Below are positions 34,496-43,084 of a DNA stretch of 64,000 bases, in pieces. Within the stretch, counting starts at the first letter, position 1, and each line of letters begins with the position of its first letter. The notes under the pieces are model-generated. The model saw only the letters and a program-made list of their open reading frames with translations, was not told the origin of the DNA and searched no databases. The stretch is from positions 8,217,001-8,281,000 of the forward strand of contig NZ_LT963352.1 of the NCBI RefSeq assembly GCF_900236475.1, in the 5' to 3' direction. The DNA comes from Streptomyces chartreusis NRRL 3882. GTDB taxonomy: Bacteria; Actinomycetota; Actinomycetes; Streptomycetales; Streptomycetaceae. Made by a program: the position numbers and the translations under genes.

Positions 34496-34563
34496 TGATG
34501 AATTCATCATTTCCCCTGGCGAACCTCTTGACGGCGATGTTGTCACAGTTGATGATTTCCTCA
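34496..34563 (+). promoter_or_regulatory. Promoter of extradiol operon with two operator copies
   Basis: Site 1 TGATGAATTCATCA (34496-34509) is a perfect 14-bp palindrome. Site 2 TGATGATTTCCTCA (34550-34563) matches 12 of 14. A TTGACG -35 lies at 34528-34533, and 17 bases later GATGAT (34551-34556) could be the -10, inside site 2. The same set of elements recurs at 42886-42955. Confidence 0.7.
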
Positions 34564-34590
34564 CTGTGGCGATGTTGCTCGGAGGGCACC

Positions 34591-35736
34591 ATGTCTGAAA
34601 CCCACGTCGACGGGACCGCTGTCAAGACTGCCCACCAGGACTTGCACAGCGAACAGGGCGCCCTGCGTGGCGAGCATCCGGGCCGCTCCCGGAACCCTGT
34701 GATCAGGGTGACGGACCTGGCTTGGCTGGAGTTCGAGAAGCCGGACCTGGAGCGGGCCGAGGTCTTCGCTCGGGACTTCGGCTTCCAGGTTGCCGCACGC
34801 ACGGAGAGTGAGCTGTGGCTGCGGGGCACCTTCGCGGGCTCGCCCTGCATGGTGATCCGGCGCGGTCGTACGTCCCGTTTCATCGGCCCGGCGTTCCGCG
34901 CGGCGGAGCGGGCCGACCTGGACCGGCTGGCCCGTGCCACCGGATCGGCCGTACGGGATGCCGACGTGCCCGGCGGCGGCAAGGTGGTCGACCTGCTCGA
35001 CCCCTCGGGATTCCCGGTGCGGGTCGTGCACTGCGGCGAACAACTCCCCGCGCTGCCGGAACAGCAGCCGCTGCTGCTCAACTTCGGCACGGACCACCGT
35101 CGTACGAACGCCACGCAGCGGCCTCCGCGCGAGCCGTCCCGTATCCAGCGTCTCGGGCATGTGGTGCTGGAGACCCGGGTGTTCGCCCGGGCCCTGGACT
35201 GGTACCTGGACACCCTCGGGATGATCGTGTCCGACTTCCTGTTCCTGGACGGGCAGCGCGACCGCGGCCCGACGATGGCGTTCATCCGCTGCGACCTGGG
35301 CAGCGTGCCCGCCGACCACCACACCCTCGCGATGCACCTGGGTCCGGGCACGGGCTACGTCCACTCCGCCTACCAGGTCACCGACCTGGACTCCATCGCC
35401 GCCGGCGGCGAGTACCTCAAGGAGCGCGGCTACAAGCGCAGTTGGGGCATCGGCCGGCACATCCAGGGCAGCCAGCTGTTCGACTACTGGCGCGACCCCG
35501 ACCACTTCATGCTGGAGCACTTCGCCGACGGTGACCTGTTCTCCAGCGACGTCGAGCCCGGCTGGGCGCCCATGTCGACCAGCGGGCTGGCCCAGTGGGG
35601 CCCGCCGGTCACCCGTGACTTCCTCGGCGCGAGCCCCTCCCCGCAGCGGGTCCGCGACGTCATCGAGGCCCTGCGCGGCGACAACGAAGTGGACCCGGCA
35701 CGACTTCTCGGCCTGCTCAAAGCAGCCAACTCCTGA
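34591..35736 (+). CDS. Two-domain extradiol (catechol 2,3-) dioxygenase, VOC superfamily
   Basis: A 381-residue type I extradiol dioxygenase from ATG 34591, with GGAGG 5 bases upstream. The N-terminal VOC module (about 35-150) lacks metal ligands. The C-terminal module carries the Fe(II) triad: His190 in RLGHVVLET, His258 in YVHSAYQVTDLD and Glu309 in HFMLEHFADGDLF, plus DYWRDPDH before the Glu. The enzyme opens a catecholic ring next to the diol. Length is larger than the usual ~300 because of a charged N-terminal tail and a C-terminal extension (about 325-381). It leads a five-gene operon whose members fit a meta-cleavage pathway. Confidence 0.92.
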   Translation: MSETHVDGTAVKTAHQDLHSEQGALRGEHPGRSRNPVIRVTDLAWLEFEKPDLERAEVFARDFGFQVAARTESELWLRGTFAGSPCMVIRRGRTSRFIGPAFRAAERADLDRLARATGSAVRDADVPGGGKVVDLLDPSGFPVRVVHCGEQLPALPEQQPLLLNFGTDHRRTNATQRPPREPSRIQRLGHVVLETRVFARALDWYLDTLGMIVSDFLFLDGQRDRGPTMAFIRCDLGSVPADHHTLAMHLGPGTGYVHSAYQVTDLDSIAAGGEYLKERGYKRSWGIGRHIQGSQLFDYWRDPDHFMLEHFADGDLFSSDVEPGWAPMSTSGLAQWGPPVTRDFLGASPSPQRVRDVIEALRGDNEVDPARLLGLLKAANS

Positions 35737-35771
35737 ACCTTCGCCCGCAATCCCCTCACAAAGGCACTGAC

Positions 35772-36710
35772 ATGAGCACCAATGTCCTGCGCACCGCTGA
35801 CGGCTGGTGGGTCGTCCGATGCGACCGAGCCGTCCCGGTCGAGACCAAGGCCGTGACCACCGCTGAGCTGCTGGCCGACCGCGCCGCGGTCCACGAGGCC
35901 GCCAGCTCCGACGAGTCGGGCACTCCGGTTGCCGACCTGGTCGCGCTCTCGCCGGTGACCAGCCCCTGTCGGGTGGTCGCACAGATGGTCAACTACCGCA
36001 GTCACGCCCGCGATTCGGGCTTCAAGGGAGAGATCCCGCCTGCCTTCTTCCGCAAGGCGTCCGGCTCGGTCAGCGGCCCCGGCGAGGCCGTCGTCCGCCC
36101 CGCGCACGTGAAGTTCCTCGACTACGAGATCGAACTCGGGCTCGTCATGGGCGCGTCCCTGCCCGTCGGCACCGTGGTGGAGGAGCGGGACCTGCCGTCG
36201 TACGTCGCCGGACTGGTGATCACCAACGACATCAGCGCTCGTGAGGTGCAGTTGACCAAGACCCAGTTCTACGAGAGCAAGTCATACCCGACGTTCACGC
36301 CGACCGGTCCGTACCTGGCGTTGCTGGAGCCGGAGGACTTCACCCGTCTCCTCGACCTGCGCCTGAAGCTGAGCGTCAACGGCGAGCTGCGCCAGGACCG
36401 CACCCTCGCCGACATGATCGTCCGCCCGGCCCAGGCGCTCACCCTGCTGGCTCGCTTCCAGACACTGGACGCCGGCGACCTGCTGCTCACCGGGACCCCC
36501 GGCGGCACCGCCCTCAAGGCGCCACCGAAGCCGGTCGAGAAGATCGGCGCGCTGCTGCCGCCCGCCGTGAAGTGGAAGGCGTTCTTCAAGAGCCAGGCGA
36601 AGAACCCGCACTACCTCAGCCGGGGAGACGTGATCACGGCGACGATCGCGACCCCGGACGGCCGGATCGACCTCGGCGAGCAGCGCACCCCCGTCACGGA
36701 CGCGAAATGA
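35772..36710 (+). CDS. Fumarylacetoacetate hydrolase family protein
   Basis: A 312-residue FAH-fold protein. Motifs include VAQMVNYRSHARDSG, FLDYEIELGLVMG (metal-binding Glu residues), ITNDISAREVQ, and LLLTGTPGGTALKAP, the usual FAH core. FAH-family enzymes in meta-cleavage pathways act as hydratases, isomerases or decarboxylases on 2-hydroxy-dienoates, or cut acylpyruvates. The insert PPAVKWKAFFKSQAKNPHYL near the C-terminus is unlike simple FAH domains and may shape the substrate pocket. It follows the dioxygenase by 35 bases. Confidence 0.88.
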   Translation: MSTNVLRTADGWWVVRCDRAVPVETKAVTTAELLADRAAVHEAASSDESGTPVADLVALSPVTSPCRVVAQMVNYRSHARDSGFKGEIPPAFFRKASGSVSGPGEAVVRPAHVKFLDYEIELGLVMGASLPVGTVVEERDLPSYVAGLVITNDISAREVQLTKTQFYESKSYPTFTPTGPYLALLEPEDFTRLLDLRLKLSVNGELRQDRTLADMIVRPAQALTLLARFQTLDAGDLLLTGTPGGTALKAPPKPVEKIGALLPPAVKWKAFFKSQAKNPHYLSRGDVITATIATPDGRIDLGEQRTPVTDAK

Positions 36711-36722
36711 GACCCGAAGCAC

Positions 36723-38309
36723 ATGATCTTCGAACGTAACGGGGCAGACGTACCCGTGGTGATCGTCGGCGCCGGGCCCGTGGGCGTGACCGCCGCCCTC
36801 CTCCTGGCCCGGCGCGGAGTCCGCAGCGTCGTCCTCGAACGCCACAGGGACATCTACCCGCTCCCGCGTGCCGGCGCCTACGACGACGAGGTGCGCAGGA
36901 TCCTCCAGGCCGCGGGCGTGGGCGAGGAGTTCGCCGCGATCGCCCGCCCGGCGAACGGGCTGCGGCTGCTGGACGCCCGGCACCGGGTGATGGCCGAGTT
37001 CCGCCGCACCGAGCACGGCCTGCACGGCTACCCGCAGACCAGCATGTTCGACCAGCCCGAGCTGGAGCGGGTGCTGCGCGACGCCCTGGCCCGGCGCCCG
37101 GAGTGCGAGCTCAGGGGTGGCGTGGAGGTCACCGGCATCGGCCCGGACACCGAGGGCCCCGTGCGCGTGACCTACCGGGACGACGACGGTGAGCATCACC
37201 TGTGGGCCGACGCGGTGCTCGGCTGCGACGGCGCGGGCAGCCTCACCCGCCAGGCCATCGGAGCCGTATGGGAGGACCTGCGCTTCGAGGAACGCTGGAC
37301 CGTCATCGACGTCCGCACGACGGCCGACGTCCGCTGCTGGGAAGGCGTCGACCAGGTATGCGACCCTGACCGCCCGGCCACCTTCGTGCGCATCGGCGAG
37401 GACCGCTACCGCTGGGAGTTCCGGCTGCGCGAGGGGGCGGAGCAGCCGGTCCGCGAGTTGGTCGCCCCGTGGCTGCCGCCCTCGTACGACGGGGACTTCG
37501 AGGTCATCCGCGAGGCGCAGTACACCTTCCGGGCCCGCGTCGCCGACCGCTGGCGCATCGGACGGGTCTTCCTGCTCGGCGACGCCGCCCACCTCACCCC
37601 GCCGTTCATCGGGCAGGGGCTGTGTTCTGGTCTGCGGGACGCCTACAACCTCACCTGGAAGCTCGCCCGCGTGCTCGGACAGGGCGGTGACGAGCGGCTG
37701 TTGGACACCTACGAGAGTGAACGCAAGCCGCACGCCCGGCACGTGATCCGGCTCGCGGTCGTCCTGGGCTGGGCCATGACCGGCGGCCAGGACGGTGCCG
37801 CCGCGATCCGCCGCAGGCTCCTGGCCGCGGCCTGCCGCATCCCCCGGCTCACCACGGCGGCCGGCCGCGACCTCAGCCCGCCCCTGGCCACGGGACTCCT
37901 CGTACGCCGCCGCCTCCGCAAGGGCCTTGCGGGAACGCACTGCCCCCGACCATGGATCACCGCCGACGGACGGCGCAGCCGCCTCGACGAGGTGCTCGGC
38001 GACTCTTTCACCATCCTGACCACCGCCGATCCCTGGCCCTCGCTGAACGCCCTCGCCCACGCGCTCGGCGTCCGGGCGATCCCCGTGACCGGCCTCGGCG
38101 ACGACGGCACACTCGCCGCCTGGCTGCGCGCCGGCCGCGCGGACGCCGTACTGCTGCGCCCCGACCGCGTCGTCCTGGACGTCGTCCCGGCCGGGGGCCA
38201 GGACTTCACCGGCACCGCCGCCTGGGCGTCCCTTCTGCACAGCATCCGCAGTCCCCACCCGCCGCGACGAACCGTCGACATCAGCCTGCTGAGGAGCGTC
38301 ACCCGATGA
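36723..38309 (+). CDS. FAD-dependent hydroxylase, MhpA-like
   Basis: A 528-residue flavoprotein hydroxylase. It has VVIVGAGPVGVTAALLLARRG (FAD), AVLGCDGAGSLTRQAIG (DG motif) and RVFLLGDAAHLTPPFIGQGLCSGLRDAYNLTWKL-type GD motif. It most resembles 3-(3-hydroxyphenyl)propionate hydroxylases, which place a second hydroxyl on a phenol before extradiol cleavage. Together with the PheA/TfdB enzyme of the facing operon the locus has two distinct flavin hydroxylases. The stop overlaps the ATG of the next gene (ATGA). Confidence 0.9.
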   Translation: MIFERNGADVPVVIVGAGPVGVTAALLLARRGVRSVVLERHRDIYPLPRAGAYDDEVRRILQAAGVGEEFAAIARPANGLRLLDARHRVMAEFRRTEHGLHGYPQTSMFDQPELERVLRDALARRPECELRGGVEVTGIGPDTEGPVRVTYRDDDGEHHLWADAVLGCDGAGSLTRQAIGAVWEDLRFEERWTVIDVRTTADVRCWEGVDQVCDPDRPATFVRIGEDRYRWEFRLREGAEQPVRELVAPWLPPSYDGDFEVIREAQYTFRARVADRWRIGRVFLLGDAAHLTPPFIGQGLCSGLRDAYNLTWKLARVLGQGGDERLLDTYESERKPHARHVIRLAVVLGWAMTGGQDGAAAIRRRLLAAACRIPRLTTAAGRDLSPPLATGLLVRRRLRKGLAGTHCPRPWITADGRRSRLDEVLGDSFTILTTADPWPSLNALAHALGVRAIPVTGLGDDGTLAAWLRAGRADAVLLRPDRVVLDVVPAGGQDFTGTAAWASLLHSIRSPHPPRRTVDISLLRSVTR

Positions 38310-40273
38310 GTGTGCCCGAACCTTTCATGACGCCGGATCCGCAGGCCGTCGCGGACAGCAACCTCATGGACTTCGCCCGCCATGTCGGGATGTCCGGCGC
38401 CGATTACGACGCCCTGTACCGCTGGTCGGTCACCGACCTGGAGGGCTTTTGGGGGGCGGTGTGGGAGTACTTCGACATCGACGCGGACACGCCGTACGAG
38501 CGGGTGCTGGCGGAGGAGCGGATGCCTGGAGCCCGCTGGTTCCCCGGCGCCACCCTCAACTACGCCCACCACGCCCTGCGCAACCTCGCCGACGATGCCG
38601 TGGCGGTCATCGCCCTGGACGAGACCGGCTCCTGCTACGAGGTGACCGCGAGCCGCCTGCGCGCCCAGGTCGCCTCGGTCGCGGCCACCCTGCGCGAGCT
38701 GGGCGTGGGGCCAGGCGACCGGGTGGTGGGCTATCTGCCCAACACCCCGCACGCGATCGTGGCGTTCCTGGCCGCCGCGAGCCTGGGCGCCGTGTGGTCG
38801 GTGTGCGGACAGGACTACGCCCCCAAGGCCGCCGCCGACCGCTTCGCCCAGCTCGAACCCACCGTCCTGATCGGCGCCGACGGCTACCTGTTCAACGGCA
38901 CCGCCCACGACCGGCGCGACGCCACCCTCGAACTCGCCCACGCGCTGCCGACGTTGAAGGCGACGCTGCTGGTGGGCCATGTGGGCCTGCCGTGGCCGTC
39001 GCGGGCGTACCCGTCGCTGGTCGTCCCGTGGGAGGACGCCGCTACCCGCACCGAGGAACTCACCTGCACGCCGGTGCCGTTCGATCACCCTCTGTGGGTC
39101 GTCTTCTCCTCGGGCACCACGGGCCTGCCGAAGGGCATCGTCCACGGCCACGGAGGCGTCCTGCTGGAGCATCTGAAGACCCTCGGCCTGCACTCCGACC
39201 TGGGCCCCGGCGAACGGCTCCTGTGGTACACCACCACCCACTGGATGATGTGGAACCTGGTCGCCTCCACACTCCTGACCGGTGCCACAACCTGCACTTA
39301 CGACGGCAGCCCGGCGCCCCTCGCCAAGCCCGGCGTCCTGTGGGAGCTGGCCGCCCGCCACCGGGTGACCGTCTTCGGTACCAGCCCCCAGTACCTGCTG
39401 GGCATGGCCAAGTTCGGCATCGACCCCTCGGTGCACGACCTGTCGTCGATCCGCGTGGTCGGCTGCACCGGATCGACCCTGCCGGCCTCCGCGTACCCCT
39501 GGGTCCGCGACCACGTCGGCGACCGCGTGCTGCTCGCGTCGATCAGTGGCGGCACGGACGTGGTGTCCGGCTTCGCCGGCAGCGCACCCAACACCCCTGT
39601 GTGGGCAGGCGAGTTGTCCGCACCCCACCTGGGCGTCGCGCTGGCCGCCTACGACGACGAGGGCTTCCCGGTCGTGGGCCGGGTCGGTGAGCTGGTCGTC
39701 ACCCGCCCCATGCCGTCGATGCCGCTGTACTTCTGGAACGACCCCGACGGCAGCCGCTACCGCGACGCCTACTTCTCCTCCTACCCGGGCGTCTGGCGGC
39801 ACGGTGACTGGATCACGGTCACCGGCCACGGCTCGGTGATCGTGCACGGCCGCTCCGACAGCACGCTGAACCGCAACGGTGTCCGCCTCGGCAGCGCCGA
39901 CATCCACGACGTCGTCGAGCGCCTCCCCGAGATCGCGGAAGCCCTGGTCATCGGCGCGGAGGAGGACGACGGCGGCTACTGGATGCCGCTGTTCGTGGTC
40001 CCCGCCGCCGGGGTGACCCTGGACGACACCCTCCGCGAGAAGATCCGCGACGCCATCCGGACCGGTGCCTCACCCCGCCACGTCCCCGACGAGATCCTCG
40101 CAGTACCGGGCATCCCGCACACCCGCACCGGCAAGAAACTCGAAGTCCCCGTCAAACGCCTCCTCCAGGGCGCCCCGGTCGAGCAGGTCGTCAACCTGGC
40201 CACCGTGGATGCCCCGGACCTCATCGACTACTACGCCCGCCTGGGCGCTGAGCGCAGGGACAGATCGGCATGA
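38306..40273 (+). CDS. Acetoacetyl-CoA synthetase-like acyl-CoA ligase
   Basis: A 655-residue adenylate-forming enzyme from ATG 38306, overlapping the hydroxylase stop. It has an ACS-type N-terminal domain (MDFARHVGMSGADYDALYRW, ARWFPGATLNYAHHAL), the phosphate loop FSSGTTGLPKGIVHGHGG, the GGTDVVSGF motif and the C-terminal lysine in RTGKKLEVPVKRLL. The family makes acetoacetyl-CoA from acetoacetate. Inside a ring-cleavage operon it may instead activate the released keto acid (fumarylacetoacetate hydrolysis can give acetoacetate) or the aromatic-derived side chain. It is translationally coupled to the genes on both sides. Confidence 0.88.
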   Translation: MSVPEPFMTPDPQAVADSNLMDFARHVGMSGADYDALYRWSVTDLEGFWGAVWEYFDIDADTPYERVLAEERMPGARWFPGATLNYAHHALRNLADDAVAVIALDETGSCYEVTASRLRAQVASVAATLRELGVGPGDRVVGYLPNTPHAIVAFLAAASLGAVWSVCGQDYAPKAAADRFAQLEPTVLIGADGYLFNGTAHDRRDATLELAHALPTLKATLLVGHVGLPWPSRAYPSLVVPWEDAATRTEELTCTPVPFDHPLWVVFSSGTTGLPKGIVHGHGGVLLEHLKTLGLHSDLGPGERLLWYTTTHWMMWNLVASTLLTGATTCTYDGSPAPLAKPGVLWELAARHRVTVFGTSPQYLLGMAKFGIDPSVHDLSSIRVVGCTGSTLPASAYPWVRDHVGDRVLLASISGGTDVVSGFAGSAPNTPVWAGELSAPHLGVALAAYDDEGFPVVGRVGELVVTRPMPSMPLYFWNDPDGSRYRDAYFSSYPGVWRHGDWITVTGHGSVIVHGRSDSTLNRNGVRLGSADIHDVVERLPEIAEALVIGAEEDDGGYWMPLFVVPAAGVTLDDTLREKIRDAIRTGASPRHVPDEILAVPGIPHTRTGKKLEVPVKRLLQGAPVEQVVNLATVDAPDLIDYYARLGAERRDRSA

Positions 40274-40623
40274 CAACCGCACACACCACCCTCGCCGTCG
40301 CACTGGCCTTGGTCTTCCTCCCCCTGGGACTGGCGAAGATCGCCACCGTGCCGTTCATGCGTCAGGCAGCTGCGCATCTCGACATGTCGCCGGGTCTGTA
40401 CCGCGTGATCGGCACCCTGGAGGTGGCGGGAGCCGCCGGGCTGCTGTTCGGCCTGGCTTCGGCCCCGCTCGGGTTGGCCGCCGCTGCTGGGCTGGCTGCG
40501 CTCATGGTGGCTGCCGTGGTGGTTCACCTGCGCCATGGCGACCCGCCCGTGCGGGCCCTGCCCGCCGCCGTACTGGCACTGACGGCGGTGGCGTACGCCG
40601 GGGCGGCGATCACCGCCGGCTGA
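40270..40623 (+). CDS. DoxX-like small membrane protein
   Basis: A 117-residue protein with four hydrophobic helices (VALALVFLPLGLAKIATV, VIGTLEVAGAAGLLFGLA, GLAALMVAAVVVHLRHG, AVLALTAVAYAGAAIT), the DoxX-like layout. The family is associated with quinone or redox homeostasis and often ends oxygenase operons. Its ATG overlaps the ligase stop (ATGA), so it is part of the same mRNA. The function in this pathway is unknown. Confidence 0.82.
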   Translation: MTTAHTTLAVALALVFLPLGLAKIATVPFMRQAAAHLDMSPGLYRVIGTLEVAGAAGLLFGLASAPLGLAAAAGLAALMVAAVVVHLRHGDPPVRALPAAVLALTAVAYAGAAITAG

Positions 40624-40694
40624 CGGCCCGGGTGTGCGTCGCGTCGAGCGGGAGGCCGTCGATGCCCGACGACTCACGGGCCTCCTGTCCGGCG

Positions 40695-40700
40695 TACCGT
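40695..40700 (+). promoter_or_regulatory. Putative -10 box, leaderless start of SpoIIE phosphatase
   Basis: TACCGT lies 7 bases before GTG 40708, with no ribosome-binding site between them. This suggests the phosphatase gene has its own promoter, separate from the catabolic operon. Confidence 0.45.
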
Positions 40701-40707
40701 CGACAGT

Positions 40708-42864
40708 GTGGAGTACACGGCCGCCAGCCTTGTGTCCCGTGTCGCCGGCGACCTCGGGCCGATGGCGGACGAGGTGATCGCGGATGTGGTGCGGTGCCTG
40801 CGGCGTGAGGTTCCCGAACTGTGGAGCAACCCGGATCTCGTCCGCATGACGTCCGAGAACATCGCCGAGCATGTCGTCGGCGTGCTGGCCGGCCTGGAAC
40901 ACGGCATCGAGCCGAGCGAGATAGATCCGCCGCCCGCCGAGTTGGAACGTGCACGTCGGCTGGCCCGGTACGGCACGCCGGTCACCGCGCTGTTGCGGGC
41001 CTTCCGGCTCGGTCAGGGCGTCGTCCTGGACAGACTCCTCGCCGAGATGCCGCGGCTGACGAAAGACGCGCAGTTGATCAGCGCGGCAACCCGCCTCCTG
41101 CTCGCGATGGCGAACGGATACGTGGACGACGCGTCCGAACAGGGTGTCACGGCGTTCCAGGAGGAGCGGGACCGGCGACTGCGGTGGCGGCTGTCCTTGG
41201 TGAACGAGGCCGGTCTGCGCATCGGGACCACCCTGGACATCGCTCGCACCACCCAGGAGCTGGCGGACCTCGCCCTCGACCACTTCGCCGACCTGGTCAC
41301 CGTCGACCTGCTCGACTCCGTGGTCCACGGGGACGGCACCCCGGCGCCGGGCCCCCTCGTACTGCACCGGGTCGCCCAGGCGTCGTCGGCGCAAGGCGGT
41401 CCCGAGCCGACGCTTGGGCTGGGGGCGGTTCGCGCCTGTCCGGACGGATCGGTCATGGCCCGCGCCCTGGCCACCGGCCGGCCCTCCAGGCACCCGGCGA
41501 CGCCGACGGATCCGGCCGACGCCTTCGGCACCCACCCTGCCCGCTCGACGCTGGTGGTGCCGTTGAGCGCCCGCGGCGCCACTCTCGGCGTCGCGCGGTT
41601 CCGCCGGCACCGCAACCCGGTTCCCTTCGACGACGAGGATCTGATCCTCGCGCAGGAGATCGCGGCCAGGGCGGCCGTGGCCATCGACAACGCCCGTCGC
41701 TACACACACGCCCGTGCCACGGCCCTCACACTCCAGCGCAGTCTGCTGCCACGGCGTACGGCGGAGCAGTCCGCCGTCGACGTCGCCTGCCGCTACCTGC
41801 CCGCCGGTGGTCAGGCCGGTGTGGGCGGCGACTGGTACGACGTCATCCCGCTGTCCGGAGCCCGGGTCGCCCTGGTCGTCGGCGACGTGGTCGGCCACGG
41901 CATCCACGCCGCCGCCACGATGGGGCGCTTGCGCACCGCGGTCCGCACCCTCGCCGACATCGACCTGCCGCCCGAGGAACTGCTGACACACCTGGACGAC
42001 GTCGTCATCCGCCTGTCCGCCGAAGCCTCGGCCGACCCGGACACGGAAATGGCCGGGGACATCGGCGCCACATGCCTGTACGCCGTCTACGACCCCGTCG
42101 ACGGCCGCTGCTCCCTGGCCCGCGCGGGGCACGTGCTGCCCGCCGTAGTGAGCGGCGACGGAACGGTCGATCTTCTGGACCTGCCGTCCGGCCCGCCGCT
42201 GGGCCTGGGCGGACTGCCGTTCGAGGCGGCGGAGGTCGACCTGCCCGAAGGCAGTCTCCTGGCCCTGTACACCGACGGCCTGGTCGAAGCCCGCGACCGC
42301 GATATCGAGGCAGGCCTCACCCTCCTGCGCCACGCCCTCGCACAGCCCTCCGCATCCCCGGAGGCCGCCTGCGACACCGTGCTCCAGGCCTTGCTGCCCG
42401 CAGGCCGACCCCACGACGACGCCGCTCTGCTGCTCGCCCGCACCCGCACCCTCGGGGACCATCAAGTCGCCGCCTGGGACGTGGACGCCGACCCGGCAGC
42501 CGTCGCCCGGGCTCGTTCGGGCGCCATCCGGCAGCTGTCGTCCTGGGGGCTGGGGGACCTCGACTTCATCACCGAACTGGTGGTCAGCGAACTGGTCACC
42601 AACGCCATCCGCTACGGCCGACCCCCCATCCGCCTGCGCCTCATCCGTGATCAGTCACTCCTGTGCGAGGTGTCCGACGCCGGCAGCACCACCCCCCACC
42701 TGCGCCGGGCCCGCGCGTTCGACGAGGGCGGACGCGGCCTGCTCCTTGTCGCCCAGCTCGCCGAGCGCTGGGGAACGCGCCACGCCCGGCAGGGCAAGAC
42801 GGTCTGGGCCGAGCTGGGTGAGGAGAAGCACGCCGGGCGCTCGGACCCGGCCTCGCTCCTTTAG
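40708..42864 (+). CDS. SpoIIE-type PP2C phosphatase with GAF and anti-sigma ATPase domains
   Basis: A 718-residue signalling protein. The N-terminal ~160 residues form a helical sensor like those of PucR/RsbRD proteins (RRLARYGTPVTALLRAFRLGQG). A GAF domain (about 170-335) is followed by the PP2C phosphatase (about 345-570: GGQAGVGGDWYDVIPL, VVGDVVGHGIHAAATMG, LYTDGLVEARDRD, HDDAALLLAR). A C-terminal HATPase (about 580-705: ELVVSELVTNAIRYGRPPI, DEGGRGLLLVAQLAERWG) follows. Such proteins control anti-anti-sigma phosphorylation. It lies between the two co-regulated catabolic operons but appears functionally separate. Confidence 0.9.
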   Translation: MEYTAASLVSRVAGDLGPMADEVIADVVRCLRREVPELWSNPDLVRMTSENIAEHVVGVLAGLEHGIEPSEIDPPPAELERARRLARYGTPVTALLRAFRLGQGVVLDRLLAEMPRLTKDAQLISAATRLLLAMANGYVDDASEQGVTAFQEERDRRLRWRLSLVNEAGLRIGTTLDIARTTQELADLALDHFADLVTVDLLDSVVHGDGTPAPGPLVLHRVAQASSAQGGPEPTLGLGAVRACPDGSVMARALATGRPSRHPATPTDPADAFGTHPARSTLVVPLSARGATLGVARFRRHRNPVPFDDEDLILAQEIAARAAVAIDNARRYTHARATALTLQRSLLPRRTAEQSAVDVACRYLPAGGQAGVGGDWYDVIPLSGARVALVVGDVVGHGIHAAATMGRLRTAVRTLADIDLPPEELLTHLDDVVIRLSAEASADPDTEMAGDIGATCLYAVYDPVDGRCSLARAGHVLPAVVSGDGTVDLLDLPSGPPLGLGGLPFEAAEVDLPEGSLLALYTDGLVEARDRDIEAGLTLLRHALAQPSASPEAACDTVLQALLPAGRPHDDAALLLARTRTLGDHQVAAWDVDADPAAVARARSGAIRQLSSWGLGDLDFITELVVSELVTNAIRYGRPPIRLRLIRDQSLLCEVSDAGSTTPHLRRARAFDEGGRGLLLVAQLAERWGTRHARQGKTVWAELGEEKHAGRSDPASLL

Positions 42865-42885
42865 CGGCAAGGAAACCCGCAGTTC

Positions 42886-42955
42886 TGATGAAATCATCGC
42901 TCTTCTCGGTCGTAACCCTTGACGATGTGTTCCATCAGGCTTGAGTATTTCCTCA
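42886..42955 (+). promoter_or_regulatory. Promoter of P450 operon with two operator copies
   Basis: Site 1 TGATGAAATCATCG (42886-42899) matches the palindrome at 34496 in 12 of 14 bases. Site 2 TGAGTATTTCCTCA (42942-42955) matches site 2 of the extradiol operon in 12 of 14. TTGACG at 42919-42924 and GAGTAT 18 bases later form the likely promoter. The spacing of the two sites is 56 bases here and 54 there. Confidence 0.7.
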
Positions 42956-43084
42956 TTATGGCGTTGCTGCACTGACGGCGCCCACCCGCGCAACGGGATG
43001 AGGAACGGGCACTCACCCTTGCGCCCGAGACTGCGCTCTCGTCAGCCGTCCACGCTTCTCACAGTTTCTTCAGGAGGGCTCCTC

